A stretch of DNA of 37,048 bases from Clostridia bacterium (GTDB taxonomy: Bacteria; Bacillota; Clostridia; Oscillospirales; Acutalibacteraceae): assembly GCA_017434985.1 (NCBI GenBank), contig JAFSFY010000062.1, positions 1 through 37,048 on the forward strand, given 5' to 3'. Under the pieces are notes generated by a model. It was not told the origin of the DNA, did not search any database, and was given only the letters and a program-made list of their open reading frames with translations. Shown in pieces: positions 1-7,068 of the stretch. The translations under genes were made by a program, and so were the position numbers. How positions within the stretch are numbered: position 1 is the stretch's first letter; the number at the start of each line of letters is the position of its first letter.

Positions 1-86
1 ATAAAAGTAAATTCAGAATTAAATAATCCTTTTATAGCTTCTTTCTTTAAATTTTTAATTTGTTTTAAATCCCAATTATACTTCAT
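1..86 (-). CDS. Partial hypothetical protein (N-terminus only), AT-rich
   Basis: An open frame runs from an ATG at 86 to the left edge without a stop; 28 codons are visible, beginning MKYNWDLKQIKNLKKEA and very Lys/Asn/Ile rich. A GAGGGG ribosome-binding site lies 7 nt upstream and a good promoter lies further up, which together make this a likely gene start rather than a chance frame. The very AT-rich codon use is unlike every other gene in the window and suggests horizontally acquired DNA continuing to the left. The visible residues match no family I recognise, so no function is proposed. Confidence 0.45.
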   Translation of the reverse strand, partial: MKYNWDLKQIKNLKKEAIKGLFNSEFTF

Positions 87-113
87 AATATCCCCTCTTT
101 TTTTGTAGGACAT

Positions 114-142
114 ATTATATCAAATTTTTCTTATTTTGTCTA
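114..142 (-). promoter_or_regulatory. Sigma-A type promoter for the partial left-edge gene
   Basis: Read on the minus strand: TAGACA at 142-137, 17 nt spacer, TATAAT at 119-114. It lies about 30 nt upstream of the start codon at 86. The perfect -10 and spacing support it, but in AT-rich DNA such matches also arise by chance. Confidence 0.5.
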
Positions 143-248
143 ACAAAAAAACAATATATACAATTAGTTAACTTAAAACAAAAACTAAATTAATTTACTT
201 ATAATTAACTTAAGAATGAGGGATGATTATGCTAGTATTTCATTGATT

Positions 249-278
249 AAAGCCTCGATGAATTTCATCGAGGCTTTT
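249..278 (+). terminator. Strong hairpin followed by TTTT, terminator-like
   Basis: GCCTCGATGAA (252-262) and TTCATCGAGGC (264-274) are perfect inverted arms, extended by AAA/TTT, and followed by TTTTCTT. On the plus strand it follows only a five-codon mini-ORF (ATG at 228, MLVFH) preceded by GAGGGATG; no long gene reads into it. It marks the right border of the AT-rich segment. Confidence 0.5.
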
Positions 279-293
279 CTTATGCTTATCGGA

Positions 294-592
294 AAGAACC
301 AGCATCGCATTTGTAAGTACAAATGCTTCTTTTTGGGTGATACCCAAACCCTTTTAACAACAAACAAGAAAGATAAGTGATATTCTTTGCTGTGCAAAGA
401 GTGATATTTTCACTTTGTGAAAGTGATATTACTCCCTCTGGTCGTAGTGATATTTTATTCGCCCTAAAAACTGTCCGTAGGACAATATCACGATGCGAAA
501 GCATCATATAACTGCGAAGCAATATCACTCGCCTTTGGCGAATAAAACTGCGAGACTTCCTTATGAGAAGTCTCGCAATCCCGTCTTTTTTT
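294..592 (+). repeat. Hairpin-array element, copy 1 (GTGATATT modules)
   Basis: This non-coding stretch starts with AAGAACCAGCATCGCATTTG and is almost entirely short hairpins: GCATTTGTA/TACAAATGC (307-326), TTTGGGT/ACCCAAA (332-348), then modules separated by GTGATATT at 377, 401, 423 and 447, and in inverse form AATATCAC at 484 and 521. It closes with an 11-bp stem (549-559 / 567-577) and a T-run. A related element lies in opposite orientation at 34309-34746. Module spacing of 22-24 nt and changing GC-rich cores argue for selected structure rather than coding. The minus-strand frame across it is a shadow. Confidence 0.6.
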
Positions 593-634
593 GTGTTTTG
601 ATGTGACAATTGCCGCCAAAAGCGGAGTATATGG

Positions 635-660
635 GTAGGGGACGGCGCCTCGACGTCCCG
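635..660 (+). repeat. GC-rich dispersed repeat, class A
   Basis: Begins GTAGGGGACGGCGCC and ends CGACGTCCCG. The same unit occurs at 6901, 13385, 13471 and 34833 with only a C/A or one-base-insertion difference in the middle, always between genes. Its arms GGGACG and CGTCCC can pair. Confidence 0.75.
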
Positions 661-733
661 TTGAAGAAGGAAAAGTAAGAGTAAGAGCAAGAGGGGCCCC
701 TGCGGCGACAAAAACCGCGAGAAAAGCATTGCG

Positions 734-762
734 TGTCGACGGTTTTTGTGATATGCTATAAA
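734..762 (+). promoter_or_regulatory. Possible extended -10 promoter for the gtrA operon, inside an inverted repeat
   Basis: TATAAA at 757-762 is preceded by TG at 754-755 (extended -10); the -35 region TGTCGA (734-739) is poor. A 10-bp inverted repeat, ACAAAAACCG (708-717) and CGGTTTTTGT (740-749), overlaps the spacer and could be a regulator site. It lies 40 nt upstream of the first gene of the operon. Confidence 0.4.
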
Positions 763-803
763 ATAGGTGTATATTTCATTCGAAAAGTGAACGGAGGTGC
801 GTG

Positions 804-1247
804 ATGGCAAGCGAAAAACAAAAGCAACTGATCGCCGAATTTTTGCGGTACGCCGTGGTGGGCGGGATCTCCTTTTTGGCGGATGCCGGCACCATGACGG
901 TGACCAAAACGTTGCTGTTTCGGCAGGAAGAAGGCTTCGGATTCGGGCTCGCGTTGTGCGTGGCGCTCGGATTTGTGGCAGGGCTGATCGTCAACTACTT
1001 GTTGTCCTGCCTGTTTGTGTTCCGCTCGGAAAGCCAACGCGCACTCGGCCGCGGATGGATCCCGTTTTTGCTGTATACGGCGGTGGGGGTCATCGGCTTT
1101 TTGCTGACCGAACTCGGCATGTATATCGGTGTCGGGCTCATTGGCAGTGACGGGTTCCGCTACGTGTTGGTCAAATGCGTGGTTGCCGGTTTGGTGCTGG
1201 TGTGGAACTACGTCGGACGAAAAATTTTTGTGTATAAAGGGAAGTGA
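804..1247 (+). CDS. GtrA-like membrane protein
   Basis: A 147-residue, strongly hydrophobic protein with four predicted transmembrane helices (about residues 13-33, 44-66, 85-106 and 115-137), the size and pattern of the GtrA family. GtrA proteins are thought to move undecaprenyl-phosphate-linked sugars across the membrane for O-antigen, teichoic acid or arabinogalactan decoration. The early motif [15 protein letters not shown] resembles the family's conserved N-terminus. The ATG at 804 is preferred over the GTG at 801 because GGAGG ends 6 nt before it. The stop sits just before the next gene, so the two are probably translated together with the downstream membrane protein as an envelope-glycan operon. 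Family assignment is good; the substrate is unknown. Confidence 0.85.
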   Translation: MASEKQKQLIAEFLRYAVVGGISFLADAGTMTVTKTLLFRQEEGFGFGLALCVALGFVAGLIVNYLLSCLFVFRSESQRALGRGWIPFLLYTAVGVIGFLLTELGMYIGVGLIGSDGFRYVLVKCVVAGLVLVWNYVGRKIFVYKGK

Positions 1248-1252
1248 CGGAT

Positions 1253-2821
1253 ATGGCAAACAAAAAACAAACCGCCATCATCATCGGTGCGGGTCCCGCG
1301 GGGCTGACCGCGGCATACGAACTATTGAAACACACCGACATTGTGCCGTTGGTGATTGAAGAAAGCGGCGCCATCGGCGGTATCTCCCAAACGGTGGAAC
1401 ATAACGGCAACCGTATGGACATCGGCGGCCACCGTTTCTTCTCCAAAAGCGAGGAAGTCAACGCGCTGTGGCGTGAACTGATGCCGTTGCAAGGCGCCCC
1501 CGCGTGGGACGATGCCATCATCGGCGCGCAAAAAGACTTGGCACAGGGCGGTCCCGACCCCGAACGGGAGGACAAGGTGATGCTCTTGCGCCGTCGCGTG
1601 TCGCGCATCTACTACCTGCAAAAGTTCTTCGACTATCCCATTTCGCTCAAATGGGATACCCTGCGGAATATGGGATTTGTGCGCACGGTGAAAGCGGGTT
1701 TCGGCTACGTGTGGTCCTGCCTCTTTAAAAAGGAAGAAGACTCGCTCAAAAACTTCTACATCAACCGTTTCGGCGCACCGCTGTACGAAATGTTTTTTGA
1801 AGACTACACCGAAAAAGTGTGGGGGCGCAACCCCGCGTACATTTCGGCGGATTGGGGCGCGCAACGCGTCAAAGGTCTTTCGTTGTCCAAGGCGTTGTGG
1901 GCGTTTTTGTCCAAACCCTTCCGCAAAGAGGGGGACGCGGTGGAAACCTCGCTCATCGAGCAGTACGTGTACCCCAAAAAAGGCCCCGGCCAACTGTGGG
2001 AAACGCTGGCCGACCGCATCGAAGAAATGGGCGGCCGCATTTTGATGAACTGCCGCGTGGACGAAGTGGCGGTGGACGGCAACACCGTGACGGGTGTGAC
2101 GGTGACGGCGGGCGGCCGCAAAGCGAAGTTGTCGGCGGATCACTATTTCTCCTCCATGCCCATCAAAGATTTGGTGGCGGGCATGGGCGATACGCCGCCG
2201 CTTGAGGTGCGCAACATTGCAGACAACCTGCCGTACCGCGATTTCATCACGGTGGGGTTGCTGGTGGATCGCTTGGCGATCAAAAACGAAACCAACCTCA
2301 AAACGGTGGGGGGCATCGTGCCCGACTGCTGGATCTATATTCAGGAACGCGGCGTCAAACTCGGGCGGTTGCAAATTTTCAACAACTGGTCGCCGTATAT
2401 GGTGAAAGACCCTGAACATACCGTGTGGATCGGTCTCGAATACTTCTGCAACGAGGGCGACGAGATGTGGGAGATGGAGGACGAGGAGTTTATCCGTCTG
2501 GCCACCGCGGAACTGACGAGCATCGGCATCATCAAAGACGGCGCGGTGCTGGACAGCGTGCGGGTGAAGATGAAAAAAGCCTACCCTGCGTATTTCGGCG
2601 CGTACAAGAAGTTTGACACGGTGAAAAATTGGTTGTCCGACATTGACAACTTGTGGTGCATCGGCCGCAACGGTCAACACCGCTATAACAATATGGACCA
2701 CTCGATGCTCACCGCGATGGAAGCGGTGCGTGCGGTGGCAAACGGCGAAACCGACAAGACGGCGGTGTGGAACGTCAACACCGAGCAGGATTATCACGAA
2801 CAAAAAACGAAAGAAGCGTGA
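1253..2821 (+). CDS. NAD(P)/FAD-dependent oxidoreductase (HemY / UDP-galactopyranose-mutase-like)
   Basis: A 522-residue flavoprotein. The N-terminus has the dinucleotide-binding loop [15 protein letters not shown] followed by the FAD-contacting [10 protein letters not shown], as in the COG1232 amine-oxidase / protoporphyrinogen-oxidase / Glf superfamily. A second FAD-binding segment is near the C-terminus ([16 protein letters not shown]). Clostridial and actinobacterial homologues are usually found beside GtrA and membrane glycosyltransferase genes, so a role in modifying a lipid-linked or nucleotide sugar is likely; haem synthesis is not supported by the context. The ATG at 1253 is chosen over the GTG at 1244, which overlaps the upstream stop and would lack a well-placed Shine-Dalgarno. 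Reaction and substrate cannot be read from sequence. Confidence 0.8.
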   Translation: MANKKQTAIIIGAGPAGLTAAYELLKHTDIVPLVIEESGAIGGISQTVEHNGNRMDIGGHRFFSKSEEVNALWRELMPLQGAPAWDDAIIGAQKDLAQGGPDPEREDKVMLLRRRVSRIYYLQKFFDYPISLKWDTLRNMGFVRTVKAGFGYVWSCLFKKEEDSLKNFYINRFGAPLYEMFFEDYTEKVWGRNPAYISADWGAQRVKGLSLSKALWAFLSKPFRKEGDAVETSLIEQYVYPKKGPGQLWETLADRIEEMGGRILMNCRVDEVAVDGNTVTGVTVTAGGRKAKLSADHYFSSMPIKDLVAGMGDTPPLEVRNIADNLPYRDFITVGLLVDRLAIKNETNLKTVGGIVPDCWIYIQERGVKLGRLQIFNNWSPYMVKDPEHTVWIGLEYFCNEGDEMWEMEDEEFIRLATAELTSIGIIKDGAVLDSVRVKMKKAYPAYFGAYKKFDTVKNWLSDIDNLWCIGRNGQHRYNNMDHSMLTAMEAVRAVANGETDKTAVWNVNTEQDYHEQKTKEA

Positions 2822-2825
2822 TGAG

Positions 2826-4448
2826 ATGGACAAACGGCGAATCGGAAACGCGGCCGTGTGCGCGGCGTCGCTTCTTGCGGCGGCGGCCACGCTGCTCTAT
2901 TACGTGTTCGGTCCGTCGCTCGCGTATTTTCACGCCGATTGCACCGACTCGCTGTTGTGGGCGCAGGTGACGGTGGAAACGGGAGAACTGTTATCGCCTG
3001 ATTTTCGGTATGCGGCACTGCTTCCGTTCGGTTCGCCGTTGTGGATGGTGCCCGTGCTCAAAATTTTCGGCTACACCATGACGGCACAACAGGTGAGTAT
3101 GGCCGTTTTTGTGCTGTTGTTCCTTGCGGCGGCGTTTTGGTGTTTTCGCACCTTGCGGTTTTCGGCGGCGATGGCGGGCAGCGCCACCTTTGTGACGGCG
3201 ATGTTGCTCTCCTCCTCGGTCAAACTGCGTGAGATCATGTGGGAACACACCATTTATTACAGTTTGAGTATTCTGTTCATCTTGTTGCTCGTTCCGCTCA
3301 CGGTGCGGGTGACGGATTGCTTGAACTCACCGAAAAACAATCGGCGGGAACTGTTCCGCGTGGCGGTGTTTTCGGCACTGCTGTGGCTGCTTTGCCTCGG
3401 TTGCGGGATGGACGGCGTGCAGGTCACGGTCATCACGGTGGTGCCGGTGGCGGGCGCGTGGTTGTTGCAGGTATTGCTCGACGGTGATCGGTCGCTTACC
3501 GACCCCCGACAACGCCGCACCTACGTCACGGTGGGCGTGATGGCGCTCGGCGTGGTGTGCGGATTGGTCGCGTTGTGGATCGTCACCAACGGCGGCGAAG
3601 TGAAAGCCGGCTACGAAAACGCGTTTTCGCGGTACGACAACTTTGATCATTGGGGCGACAACGCCGACCGGTTTATTCCCTGGTTTTTGTCGCTGTGCGG
3701 GGTGACGGCAGTTCCTGAAACCCCGTTCGTGTCGCTCGAATCGGTGTTGACGGTGATAAAATTGGCCGCCGCGTGGGGGATTTTGTTGCTCCCCGTGGTG
3801 TTGCTGTTTCGATACCGCACCCTCAAACACCGCACGACCAAAGTGATGGTGCTGACCCATCTCGTGTTGTCGGCGATATTGCTGTTTTTGTTTATCTGCG
3901 GATTTTTGTCCAGTGCCCAGTGGCGGTTGACCCCGATGGTGGGTACCGGTATTGTGACCGCAATTTTGGCGATCCGCGAACTGTTTGACGGTACGACCGT
4001 GCAAAAACGAATCGCGGTGGTGTTGGCGGCACTGTTTGTGACGGCGAGTATCGTCAACGCGGTGACCGTGCTTAAAATGCCGATCACGGCGGGGGACAAC
4101 CAAGCCAAGATCAACGTGGCCAAAACGCTGCAGGCAAGCGATTGCGAATATGGGTATGCGACTTTTTGGAACGCGCAAAGCCTGACGCTGCTGTCCGACA
4201 GCAAGGTGAAAGCGGTGCCTGTCCAAGTGGATGCAAACGGATGGAGCATCTATCATTACCAAATTCGCGACGCGTGGCTGGAACCGTACGCCACGGCAGA
4301 CCGCGTGTTTGCGGTGTTGACCCCGTCGGAATACACCGCCCTGCAAAACACCGCCGCCTACCAGCAGTTGGTGGTTGAAGGCGCGGTGGCAGAGGACTAT
4401 CCGCAAGACGGATTCCGCGTGATCATCTTCAATCGCGACCCGTTTTAA
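2826..4448 (+). CDS. Polytopic membrane protein, possible GT-C type glycosyltransferase
   Basis: 540 residues with about eleven or twelve hydrophobic segments starting with AAVCAASLLAAAATLLYYV. After the first helix comes a loop with FHADCTDSLLWAQ, where acidic residues face the outside as in GT-C glycosyltransferases, and the C-terminal ~120 residues form a soluble domain. It starts 5 nt after the oxidoreductase stop; the same frame is open further upstream but ATG 2826 is the first start after that gene ends. Neighbours suggest it adds or handles a sugar for the envelope using the lipid-linked donor presented by the GtrA protein. I do not recognise a specific family member, so function is inference from topology and operon. 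Confidence 0.7.
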   Translation: MDKRRIGNAAVCAASLLAAAATLLYYVFGPSLAYFHADCTDSLLWAQVTVETGELLSPDFRYAALLPFGSPLWMVPVLKIFGYTMTAQQVSMAVFVLLFLAAAFWCFRTLRFSAAMAGSATFVTAMLLSSSVKLREIMWEHTIYYSLSILFILLLVPLTVRVTDCLNSPKNNRRELFRVAVFSALLWLLCLGCGMDGVQVTVITVVPVAGAWLLQVLLDGDRSLTDPRQRRTYVTVGVMALGVVCGLVALWIVTNGGEVKAGYENAFSRYDNFDHWGDNADRFIPWFLSLCGVTAVPETPFVSLESVLTVIKLAAAWGILLLPVVLLFRYRTLKHRTTKVMVLTHLVLSAILLFLFICGFLSSAQWRLTPMVGTGIVTAILAIRELFDGTTVQKRIAVVLAALFVTASIVNAVTVLKMPITAGDNQAKINVAKTLQASDCEYGYATFWNAQSLTLLSDSKVKAVPVQVDANGWSIYHYQIRDAWLEPYATADRVFAVLTPSEYTALQNTAAYQQLVVEGAVAEDYPQDGFRVIIFNRDPF

Positions 4449-4455
4449 CCGTTTT

Positions 4456-4488
4456 CTACCCGACGGCAACACCGTCGGGTAGTTTTTT
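4456..4488 (+). terminator. Rho-independent terminator of the gtrA operon
   Basis: Perfect 11-bp stem CTACCCGACGG (4456-4466) / CCGTCGGGTAG (4472-4482), 5-nt loop, then TTTTTT. It begins 7 nt after the stop codon. Confidence 0.9.
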
Positions 4489-4500
4489 GACAAGAATCTC

Positions 4501-4528
4501 TTGATTTTTGAGTAAAAAAGGATAGAAT
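4501..4528 (+). promoter_or_regulatory. Promoter of the AEC transporter gene
   Basis: TTGATT (4501-4506), 16 nt, TAGAAT (4523-4528), directly after the upstream terminator and 19 nt before the start codon, with AAGGTG as ribosome-binding site. Confidence 0.65.
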
Positions 4529-4547
4529 ATAGCGTGAAGGTGATACT

Positions 4548-5468
4548 ATGTCCAATTTTTTGATCGTGGCCGAACAGGTTTCGGTGCTGTTTATTTTGAT
4601 TGTGGTGGGCTTTGTGCTCGGCAAAAAGAACGTGATGAACGAAGCGGGTGCCCGCGTCTGCGCGGACATCGCCTTATTGGTTGCTACCCCTTGCGCGGTC
4701 GTTAACTCCTTTCGGCGGGAATCCACCGTCGAGGTGTGGGTCAGTGTGGCGGTGATGCTGGGTGCGGCACTGCTTTGTCACTTGGTGGGCATTTTGCTTG
4801 CACAGGTGGTGTTCCGCGGTGACGCATCCAAAAGCCGCGTGTTGCGGGTGGCCACCGTGATGAGCAACGCGGGCTTTATGGCATTCCCCTTGCAACTGGC
4901 CATTTTGGGCGAGACGGGGCTGTTTTACGGCACGGTGTACGTGGCGATGCACAATATGGTGTTTTGGAGTTACGGTAAAGTGACGATGGACACGGCGGGC
5001 GGGAAGATGAATTTGCGCAAGATGCTCATTAACCTCGGCACCGTCTCGCTTGCCATCGGCGCGGTGGTGATGTTGTTGCCGTTTGATCTGCCCACCACGC
5101 TGGCGGGACCGCTGGAACATCTCGCTTCGCTGTGTACCCCCATTCCGATGTTGTTTATCGGGTACAGTTTGTCCAAAGTGAAGTTACTGCCCATTTTGAA
5201 ACGCCCGCAAAACTATGTGTTATGTGCACTTCGTTTGTTGGTGGTACCGCTTGTGTCGGCGGGGGTGTTGTACCTTCTCGGCGTGCGCGGAACGTTGTTG
5301 CTGGCCGCCACCATTGCCACCGCCGCCCCCACCGCTACTTCGGTGTCGATGTTTGCCACCCGTTACGGACAGGATGAAGAGGTGGCCGTCAACGTGGTGT
5401 CCTTGTCCACCGTACTGTCGCTCATCACGTTACCCGTGGTGGTCACCATCGTAAAACTATTTGCATAA
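4548..5468 (+). CDS. AEC family transporter (auxin efflux carrier / malonate-type permease)
   Basis: A 306-residue membrane protein with about ten hydrophobic helices arranged as two halves, typical of the AEC family (Pfam Mem_trans). The first half contains GKKNVMNEAGARVCADIALL with the characteristic proline-containing unwound segment VATPCAVVNSF; the second half contains the repeat of that pattern around ATAAPTATSVSMFATRYG. Family members export or take up small organic anions such as malate, malonate or auxin-like acids by secondary transport; the substrate here cannot be inferred. It is a single-gene unit between a terminator and the rplU promoter. Length and ends match the family. Confidence 0.88.
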   Translation: MSNFLIVAEQVSVLFILIVVGFVLGKKNVMNEAGARVCADIALLVATPCAVVNSFRRESTVEVWVSVAVMLGAALLCHLVGILLAQVVFRGDASKSRVLRVATVMSNAGFMAFPLQLAILGETGLFYGTVYVAMHNMVFWSYGKVTMDTAGGKMNLRKMLINLGTVSLAIGAVVMLLPFDLPTTLAGPLEHLASLCTPIPMLFIGYSLSKVKLLPILKRPQNYVLCALRLLVVPLVSAGVLYLLGVRGTLLLAATIATAAPTATSVSMFATRYGQDEEVAVNVVSLSTVLSLITLPVVVTIVKLFA

Positions 5469-5473
5469 AAGTA

Positions 5474-5502
5474 TTGACAAGCGTGAAAACGCGTGTTACA
5501 AT
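5474..5502 (+). promoter_or_regulatory. Consensus sigma-A promoter of rplU-prp-rpmA
   Basis: TTGACA (5474-5479), exactly 17 nt, TACAAT (5497-5502). Near-perfect, as expected for a ribosomal protein operon. Confidence 0.92.
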
Positions 5503-5509
5503 AGGCGGT

Positions 5510-5605
5510 GCCGCATATTCCGGGCGGTATTTTGTCGTGCCCAAAAACACGGCAACATACCACAAGTGACAACGTTCCGCCCGAGCGTAGCGAGTCTATA
5601 GAAAA
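5510..5605 (+). promoter_or_regulatory. Structured 5' leader of rplU (L21-leader-like)
   Basis: Between the promoter and rplU are about 110 untranslated bases that fold well: GGGCGG (5522-5527) with CCGCCC (5577-5582) closes a domain holding GTCGTG (5534-5539) paired with CACGGC (5548-5553); GGTAT (5526-5530) could alternatively pair with ATACC (5557-5561). Position and size match the L21 leader known from Firmicutes, where L21 represses its own operon. I infer the class from location and fold, not from an alignment. Confidence 0.6.
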
Positions 5606-5619
5606 GGCAGGTACAAAGT

Positions 5620-5976
5620 ATGTACGCCATTATTGAAACCGGCGGCAAACAGTACAAGGTGCAAAACGGTGACGTTTTGTTCATCGAAAAGCTGGACGCG
5701 GCCGAAGACAGCGCGATTAAGCTGGAAAATGTTGTGGCTCTGCACAACGACAAGGAACTGAAACTCGGTTCCCCGTATCTGAAAGGTGCCTACGTGGATG
5801 CGAAGGTCCTCAAGAACGGCAAAGGTAAAAAGATCACCGTGTTCACCTATCGTCCCAAGAAGGGCAGCAAACGCGCGATGGGTCATCGTCAACCCTACAC
5901 CAAGGTGTTGATCGAAGGCATCCACGCCAGAGCGCCCCGTGCTCCCAAAGCGGAGGCTCCCGCCGAGGAAGCATGA
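5620..5976 (+). CDS. rplU: 50S ribosomal protein L21
   Basis: 118 residues beginning [18 protein letters not shown], the conserved L21 start, with the RNA-binding lysine-rich segment [20 protein letters not shown] near the end and the terminal [10 protein letters not shown]21 binds domain VI of 23S rRNA next to L20 in the large subunit. The usual length is about 103 residues; here an Ala/Pro/Glu-rich tail of about 15 residues ([16 protein letters not shown]) extends it. It is followed with a 4-nt overlap by prp and then rpmA, the standard Firmicutes order. Confidence 0.98.
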   Translation: MYAIIETGGKQYKVQNGDVLFIEKLDAAEDSAIKLENVVALHNDKELKLGSPYLKGAYVDAKVLKNGKGKKITVFTYRPKKGSKRAMGHRQPYTKVLIEGIHARAPRAPKAEAPAEEA

Positions 5977-6287
5977 TCTGCGCCACTTTTTTGAAACGGA
6001 ACGGCAACCTGTGCGGGTTTTCCGTAAAAGGGCATTCCGGTTCGGCTTTGTCCGGTCACGACATTGTGTGTGCGGCGGTCTCTTCGGCGGTGTATATGGC
6101 GGCCAATACCGTTACCGACGTGTGCGGTCTGGCGGCAGACATCCGTGAGGAGGACGGGTATCTCACCTTGACGATCAAAAAGGACGAGGCAAATGCGCAG
6201 ATGATATTGCAAGGGCTGAAACTTCATCTTGAGGGTCTGGCCGCGCAGTATCCGAAATTTATTACGACACAATTTACGGAGGTGTAA
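5973..6287 (+). CDS. prp: Ribosomal-processing cysteine protease Prp
   Basis: 104 residues of the Prp/YsxB family. The catalytic His is in KGHSG (H21) and the catalytic Cys in DIVCAAVS (C33), both intact. Prp removes the short N-terminal extension of ribosomal protein L27 in Firmicutes and related phyla, a step needed for ribosome function. It overlaps rplU by 4 nt (ATGA) and precedes rpmA by 5 nt, so enzyme and substrate are made from one message. The L27 encoded next door carries the matching cleavage site, which strongly supports the call. Confidence 0.95.
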   Translation: MICATFLKRNGNLCGFSVKGHSGSALSGHDIVCAAVSSAVYMAANTVTDVCGLAADIREEDGYLTLTIKKDEANAQMILQGLKLHLEGLAAQYPKFITTQFTEV

Positions 6288-6292
6288 CGACT

Positions 6293-6577
6293 ATGTTGAA
6301 GATCAACATCCAGCTGTTTGCTCATAAAAAAGGTATGGGTTCGACCAAGAACGGCCGTGATTCCGAATCCAAACGCCTCGGCGCCAAACGTGCCGACGGT
6401 CAGTTTGTTCTTGCCGGTAACATTTTGTACCGTCAACGCGGCACTCACATTCACCCCGGTGTGAACGTGGGCATCGGTTCCGACGATACTCTGTACGCGA
6501 AAGTGGACGGTACCGTTCGCTTTGAGCGCATGGGCAAAGATCGCAAACGCGTCAGCGTCTACGCGACCGAACAATAA
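6293..6577 (+). CDS. rpmA: 50S ribosomal protein L27, with cleavable N-terminal extension
   Basis: 94 residues starting [17 protein letters not shown]. The first nine residues (ending in Phe9) are the Prp-removed extension; the mature protein starts AHKKG, whose flexible tail reaches the peptidyl-transferase centre. The rest ([20 protein letters not shown] and the [17 protein letters not shown] region) is typical L27. A GGAGGTG ribosome-binding site at 6278-6284 fits ATG 6293. It ends the operon, followed 6 nt later by a terminator. Confidence 0.98.
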   Translation: MLKINIQLFAHKKGMGSTKNGRDSESKRLGAKRADGQFVLAGNILYRQRGTHIHPGVNVGIGSDDTLYAKVDGTVRFERMGKDRKRVSVYATEQ

Positions 6578-6583
6578 GACGAA

Positions 6584-6620
6584 AAAAACCGCCGAAGGAA
6601 AAGTTCCTTCGGCGGTTTTT
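6584..6620 (+). terminator. Terminator of the rplU operon
   Basis: A 17-bp stem (6584-6600 / 6604-6620) with a 3-nt loop; the centre is CCGCCGAAGGAA / TTCCTTCGGCGG, flanked by A-run and T-run, so it could work in both directions. Confidence 0.92.
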
Positions 6621-6649
6621 CTATGGTGCGGCAACAAGATTTTGGGGAT

Positions 6650-7050
6650 TTGTAGGGGAGGGGTTCCCTCTCCTCCCGTAATTTTGCGCCGCTATTTTTG
6701 CGGGAGGGCACGGAGGCCCTCCCCTACGATGCTGCAACGCGGTTGATGTGTATCCGTAGGGGAGGCGTTTCGCCTCCCGCGGGGCGATGATGAAACAATC
6801 TTGCGGCGGCGTTCGTAGGGACCGGCGTCCTCGACGGTCCGTTCGGCGGGCGGGGAGACCCCGCCCCTACGGTGTGAGAATGAGATTGTGGGGGAGATTT
6901 GTAGGGGACGGCGCCACGACGTCCCGTTTTGAAAATCCCTCCACCAACGCTACACGTTGGTCCCCCTCCCTTTAGGCAAGGGAGGCGAGGTGTTGCAACA
7001 AAATTGCGGCGGATTTGTAGGGGGGCTTGCTCCCGCCGTCTTACGATATG
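6650..7050. repeat. Cluster of GC-rich mosaic repeats
   Basis: No gene is supported between rpmA and the minus-strand gene ending at 7069. The stretch is a run of repeat units: GTAGGGGAGG...CTCCCG (from 6653), GGGAGGGC...CCCTCCCCTACG (about 6701-6729), GTAGGGGAGGCG...CGCCTCCCG (from 6757), class A variant GTAGGGACCGGCGTCCTC (6815-6841), class B GGCGGGCGGGGAGACCCC (6845-6875), class A at 6901-6926, a class C piece with CCTCCACCAACGC and CCTCCCTTTAGGCAAGGGAGG (about 6938-6990), and GGGGGCTTGCTCCCGCC near 7020. Units of all these classes recur elsewhere in the window. Confidence 0.75.
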
Positions 7051-7068
7051 GCAACAAGGTTGAGGGTT

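Noticed and set aside
377-530. CRISPR-like or tandem repeat reading of the GTGATATT modules
   Set aside because: The constant part is only 8 nt, orientation flips halfway, and the spacers are self-complementary.
286-810. 174-codon minus-strand frame
   Set aside because: Crosses the hairpin array, a class A repeat and the gtrA promoter; leucine run is from a purine-rich stretch.
1322-2890. 522-codon open frame on the minus strand
   Set aside because: Antisense shadow of the FAD oxidoreductase; His/Arg/Val-rich translation without any domain, and the plus-strand gene is clear.
3327-4493. 388-codon minus-strand frame
   Set aside because: Shadow of the membrane-protein gene at 2826-4448; low-complexity His/Arg composition and no ribosome-binding site.
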